Notes under the pieces: model-generated | Databases searched by the model: none | What the model was told of the DNA's origin: nothing | Seen by the model: only the letters and a program-made list of their open reading frames with translations | Program-made: the position numbers and the translations under genes | Shown here: positions 6,159 to 8,128 of the stretch, one piece after another | Layout of the letters: each line of letters begins with the position of its first letter | Position numbering within the stretch: position 1 is the stretch's first letter | Assembly (NCBI GenBank): GCA_017549665.1 | Contig: JAFYUD010000091.1 | Span: 1 to 8,128 of the forward strand | Reading direction: 5' to 3' | DNA: 8,128 nucleotides | Source: Clostridia bacterium | Lineage (GTDB): Bacteria > Bacillota_A > Clostridia > Oscillospirales > Acutalibacteraceae

Positions 6159-7383
6159 ATTTGATTACAACCTTGATAAAGATTTTTTTACCTTTTTTAA
6201 CTACAACATAGCCTTTATCAAAAGCATCCTTTGAAATTACGGCAACGGGAGAATCAGGCTTAACATCATCAACAGAAACGCCGCCCTGTTCAATAAGACG
6301 TCTGCCTTCACCCTTTGACTTCGCAATTCCTGCCTTTACAAGGACTTCATTAACAGCAATAGCGCCATCAGTAAAATCATCTTCAGAAAGCTCAAATGTA
6401 GGCATAGTATCAACATTTGTTTTTGCACCAAAGAGTGATTTTGCAGTCTCCTGAGCCTTTGCTGCTTCTTCTTCACCATGAACAAGCTTTGTAAGCTCGT
6501 AAGCAAGGATTTCCTTTGCTTTGTTAAGCTCACTACCCTCCCATGAATCCATCTTGTTTATTTCTTCAAGAGGAAGAAATGTAAGCATTCTGATACATTT
6601 GAGAACGTCACCGTCATCAACATTTCTCCAGTACTGATAAAATTCGTAAGGAGAAGTCTTATTGGGATCAAGCCACACTGCACCCTTTGCTGTTTTACCC
6701 ATCTTCTTACCTTCTGAGTTAAGAAGAAGAGTGATAGTCATAGCAAATGCGTCTTTACCAAGCTTCTTGCGGATAAGTTCTGTACCGCCAAGCATGTTTG
6801 ACCACTGATCATCACCGCCGAACTGCATATTACAGCCGTAATTCTGGTAAAGATGATAGAAGTCATAGCTCTGCATGATCATATAGTTGAATTCGAGGAA
6901 TGAAAGTCCCTTTTCCATTCTCTGTTTATAGCATTCAGCTCTGAGCATATTATTAACTGAGAAGCATGCACCTACTTCACGAAGTACTTCAACATAATTA
7001 AGGTCGAGAAGCCAGTCAGCATTGTTAACCATCTGTGCCTTACCTTCACCGAATTCAATAAATCGTTCCATCTGAGCCTTGAAGCAATCACAGTTATGCT
7101 GAATAGTTTCCTTTGTCATAACCTGACGCATATCTGTACGGCCGGAGGGGTCACCGATCATAGCGGTGCCGCCACCGATAAGAGCAATGGGCTTATTACC
7201 TGACATCTGAAGTCTCTTCATAAGGCAAAGAGCCATGAAGTGACCTACATGAAGGCTGTCTGCCGTAGGATCAAAACCGATATAAAATACTGCTTTACCG
7301 TTATTGATAAGCTCCTTAATTTCTTCTTCGTCTGTAACCTGTGCAATAAGTCCTCTTGCAACAAGTTCTTCGTAAACTGTCAT
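6157..7383 (-). CDS. tyrS: tyrosyl-tRNA synthetase
   Basis: This class I aminoacyl-tRNA synthetase activates tyrosine with ATP and charges tRNA-Tyr in the cytoplasm. The 408 residues carry tyrosine/ATP-site GFDPT (36-40), the HIGH-type motif HVGH (45-48) and GDPSGRT (77-83). Further on are YMIMQSYDF (167-175), the GGDDQW loop (189-194), and the KMSKS-type loop as KMGKT (227-231), equivalent to KFGKT in E. coli and Bacillus TyrS. The C-terminal S4 RNA-binding domain lies at about 345-405 (AGIAKSKGEGRRLIEQGG at 351-368). GGAGGA (7392-7397) precedes the ATG by 8 bases. The 18-base gap from the upstream epimerase gene leaves no room for a T-box leader or promoter, so tyrS should be read from further upstream, outside the window. 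Length and motifs are complete. Confidence 0.97.
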   Translation of the reverse strand: MTVYEELVARGLIAQVTDEEEIKELINNGKAVFYIGFDPTADSLHVGHFMALCLMKRLQMSGNKPIALIGGGTAMIGDPSGRTDMRQVMTKETIQHNCDCFKAQMERFIEFGEGKAQMVNNADWLLDLNYVEVLREVGACFSVNNMLRAECYKQRMEKGLSFLEFNYMIMQSYDFYHLYQNYGCNMQFGGDDQWSNMLGGTELIRKKLGKDAFAMTITLLLNSEGKKMGKTAKGAVWLDPNKTSPYEFYQYWRNVDDGDVLKCIRMLTFLPLEEINKMDSWEGSELNKAKEILAYELTKLVHGEEEAAKAQETAKSLFGAKTNVDTMPTFELSEDDFTDGAIAVNEVLVKAGIAKSKGEGRRLIEQGGVSVDDVKPDSPVAVISKDAFDKGYVVVKKGKKIFIKVVIK

Positions 7384-7401
7384 TTTATGTATCCTCCAAA
7401 A

Positions 7402-8128
7402 TTATTTATACAATTTCATTATTTCAGCTGCTGCAGTTATATCTGCATAGAAGTCACTTGTATCTGCTTCGATGGAAACTCGCTCACAGCCTACATATTT
7501 AAGGGCATCAAAAAAGCCCTTATAATCATATTCATCCGCATTCTTCATATAACAACGCTTTTTATCAGAATCTGAAGGTATGGGATTTGAGATATGAGCA
7601 TGTCTGAAAATACCCTTCAGTTCTCTCATATCATCATATGTGTCACCTTCCACATGCATGTGATAAATATCTCCGAGAGTACCGACATTACTGCAATCAA
7701 TAGCCGCAGCAAGCATAGCACCCTCTTTGATTGTGTTTATAATATTTGATTCAGCCTTGCACAACGGCTCAAATACAAAGTCAATACCGTATTTTTCAGC
7801 CAAGGGAGCAATATAATTTTTTACTATATTAATTATATCACGGCATGCTTTATCATAAGAATATCCTTGAGGAATATTTCTTGCACCGCCCGAGCCTAAA
7901 ACAACAACTTTTATTCCCAATTCAGCGGCACGAGTAAAGCCTTTTTCAAGATATTGCACAATTTCTTCGTAATTAATATCTTCACCTGTAATTTTAAGCT
8001 CTCCGGGGAAGAAACAGTTTGCCGCTTCACATTTAAGAGAATATTTTGCAAGCTCTTTTTTAAACTCTTCATATTCATCATCTGAACAACAAGCAATCCA
8101 TCTGAAATTACCTTCAATATAATCAAAA
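7402..8128 (-). CDS. sugar phosphate isomerase/epimerase, TIM barrel (5' end outside the window)
   Basis: The reading frame is open from the stop at 7402-7404 to the right edge, giving 241 residues without a start. About 30-45 N-terminal residues are missing if it has the usual 270-290. It belongs to the xylose-isomerase-like TIM-barrel family, whose members isomerise or epimerise sugars and related polyols at a divalent metal site. Numbering from the first complete codon, the expected metal ligands are E120 in FVFEPL, D153 in GDIYHMH, H178 in HAHISNP and E220 in SIEA. GSGGARNIP (78-86) is the typical loop after the third strand. The GTG at 7957-7959 is an internal valine, not a start, since coding clearly continues upstream with matching family sequence. 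The exact substrate cannot be told. The gene is immediately upstream of tyrS and probably co-transcribed with it. Confidence 0.85.
   Translation of the reverse strand, partial: FDYIEGNFRWIACCSDDEYEEFKKELAKYSLKCEAANCFFPGELKITGEDINYEEIVQYLEKGFTRAAELGIKVVVLGSGGARNIPQGYSYDKACRDIINIVKNYIAPLAEKYGIDFVFEPLCKAESNIINTIKEGAMLAAAIDCSNVGTLGDIYHMHVEGDTYDDMRELKGIFRHAHISNPIPSDSDKKRCYMKNADEYDYKGFFDALKYVGCERVSIEADTSDFYADITAAAEIMKLYK

Noticed and set aside
6183..6198. T7 and T6 runs near the 3' end of tyrS as further slippage sites
   Set aside because: They encode the lysine-rich C-terminal end of the S4 domain. Slippage there would alter only a few terminal residues, with no functional precedent.
7240..7575. 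111-residue plus-strand ORF across the tyrS/epimerase junction
   Set aside because: It is antisense to two well-supported genes, lacks a ribosome binding site, and has a Cys/Phe/Ile-rich composition typical of a shadow frame.
7402..7959. Shorter 185-residue gene starting at GTG 7959
   Set aside because: The same frame continues open to the window edge with TIM-barrel-like sequence, so the GTG is an internal valine.
7911..8126. 71-residue minus-strand ORF at the right edge
   Set aside because: It is an overlapping shadow in another frame of the epimerase gene, with low-complexity Lys/Leu composition.

Overview
The window looks like an ordinary chromosomal stretch from a moderately AT-rich member of the Clostridia (Bacillota). 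Evidence for this is the gene order SRP RNA-dnaX-ybaB-recR, strong GGAGG-type ribosome binding sites at nearly every gene, a consensus vegetative promoter, and hairpin-plus-U-run terminators. Codon use and the style of the uncharacterised genes suggest a gut Oscillospiraceae/Ruminococcus-like organism, but that placement is inference. All but the last 18 or so bases between genes are accounted for, and no gene-free stretch exceeds about 110 bases.

Layout: (1) Bases 1-143 hold a small, Alu-less signal recognition particle RNA ending in a T-run. (2) Bases 165-5378 are a tight same-strand run of five genes: dnaX (clamp-loader tau subunit), ybaB/ebfC (nucleoid-associated protein), recR (recombination mediator), an FGGY-family sugar kinase resembling xylulokinase, and a 294-residue protein of unknown function. 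Gaps are 10, 1, 14 and 23 bases, with a strong terminator just after the last gene, so this reads as one operon. (3) Bases 5426-6110 are a separate unit: a near-consensus extended -10 promoter driving a cytidylate-kinase-like P-loop protein. (4) A shared hairpin at 6125-6149 separates it from two convergent minus-strand genes: a TIM-barrel sugar phosphate isomerase/epimerase (its N-terminus beyond the right edge) followed 18 bases later by tyrS.

The first three genes form a familiar replication/recombination cluster. The sugar kinase and the unknown gene are lineage-type additions to it, without an obvious functional link. The most interesting signal is inside dnaX. Right after the conserved clamp-loader domains lie an exact A AAA AAG heptamer (the E. 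coli dnaX frameshift signal) and, 95 bases on, an uninterrupted A8 tract. Both alternative frames hit a stop within 13 bases of that A8. This is the arrangement expected if a short gamma-like product is made by slippage. I saw no defence system, mobile element, CRISPR array or tRNA.
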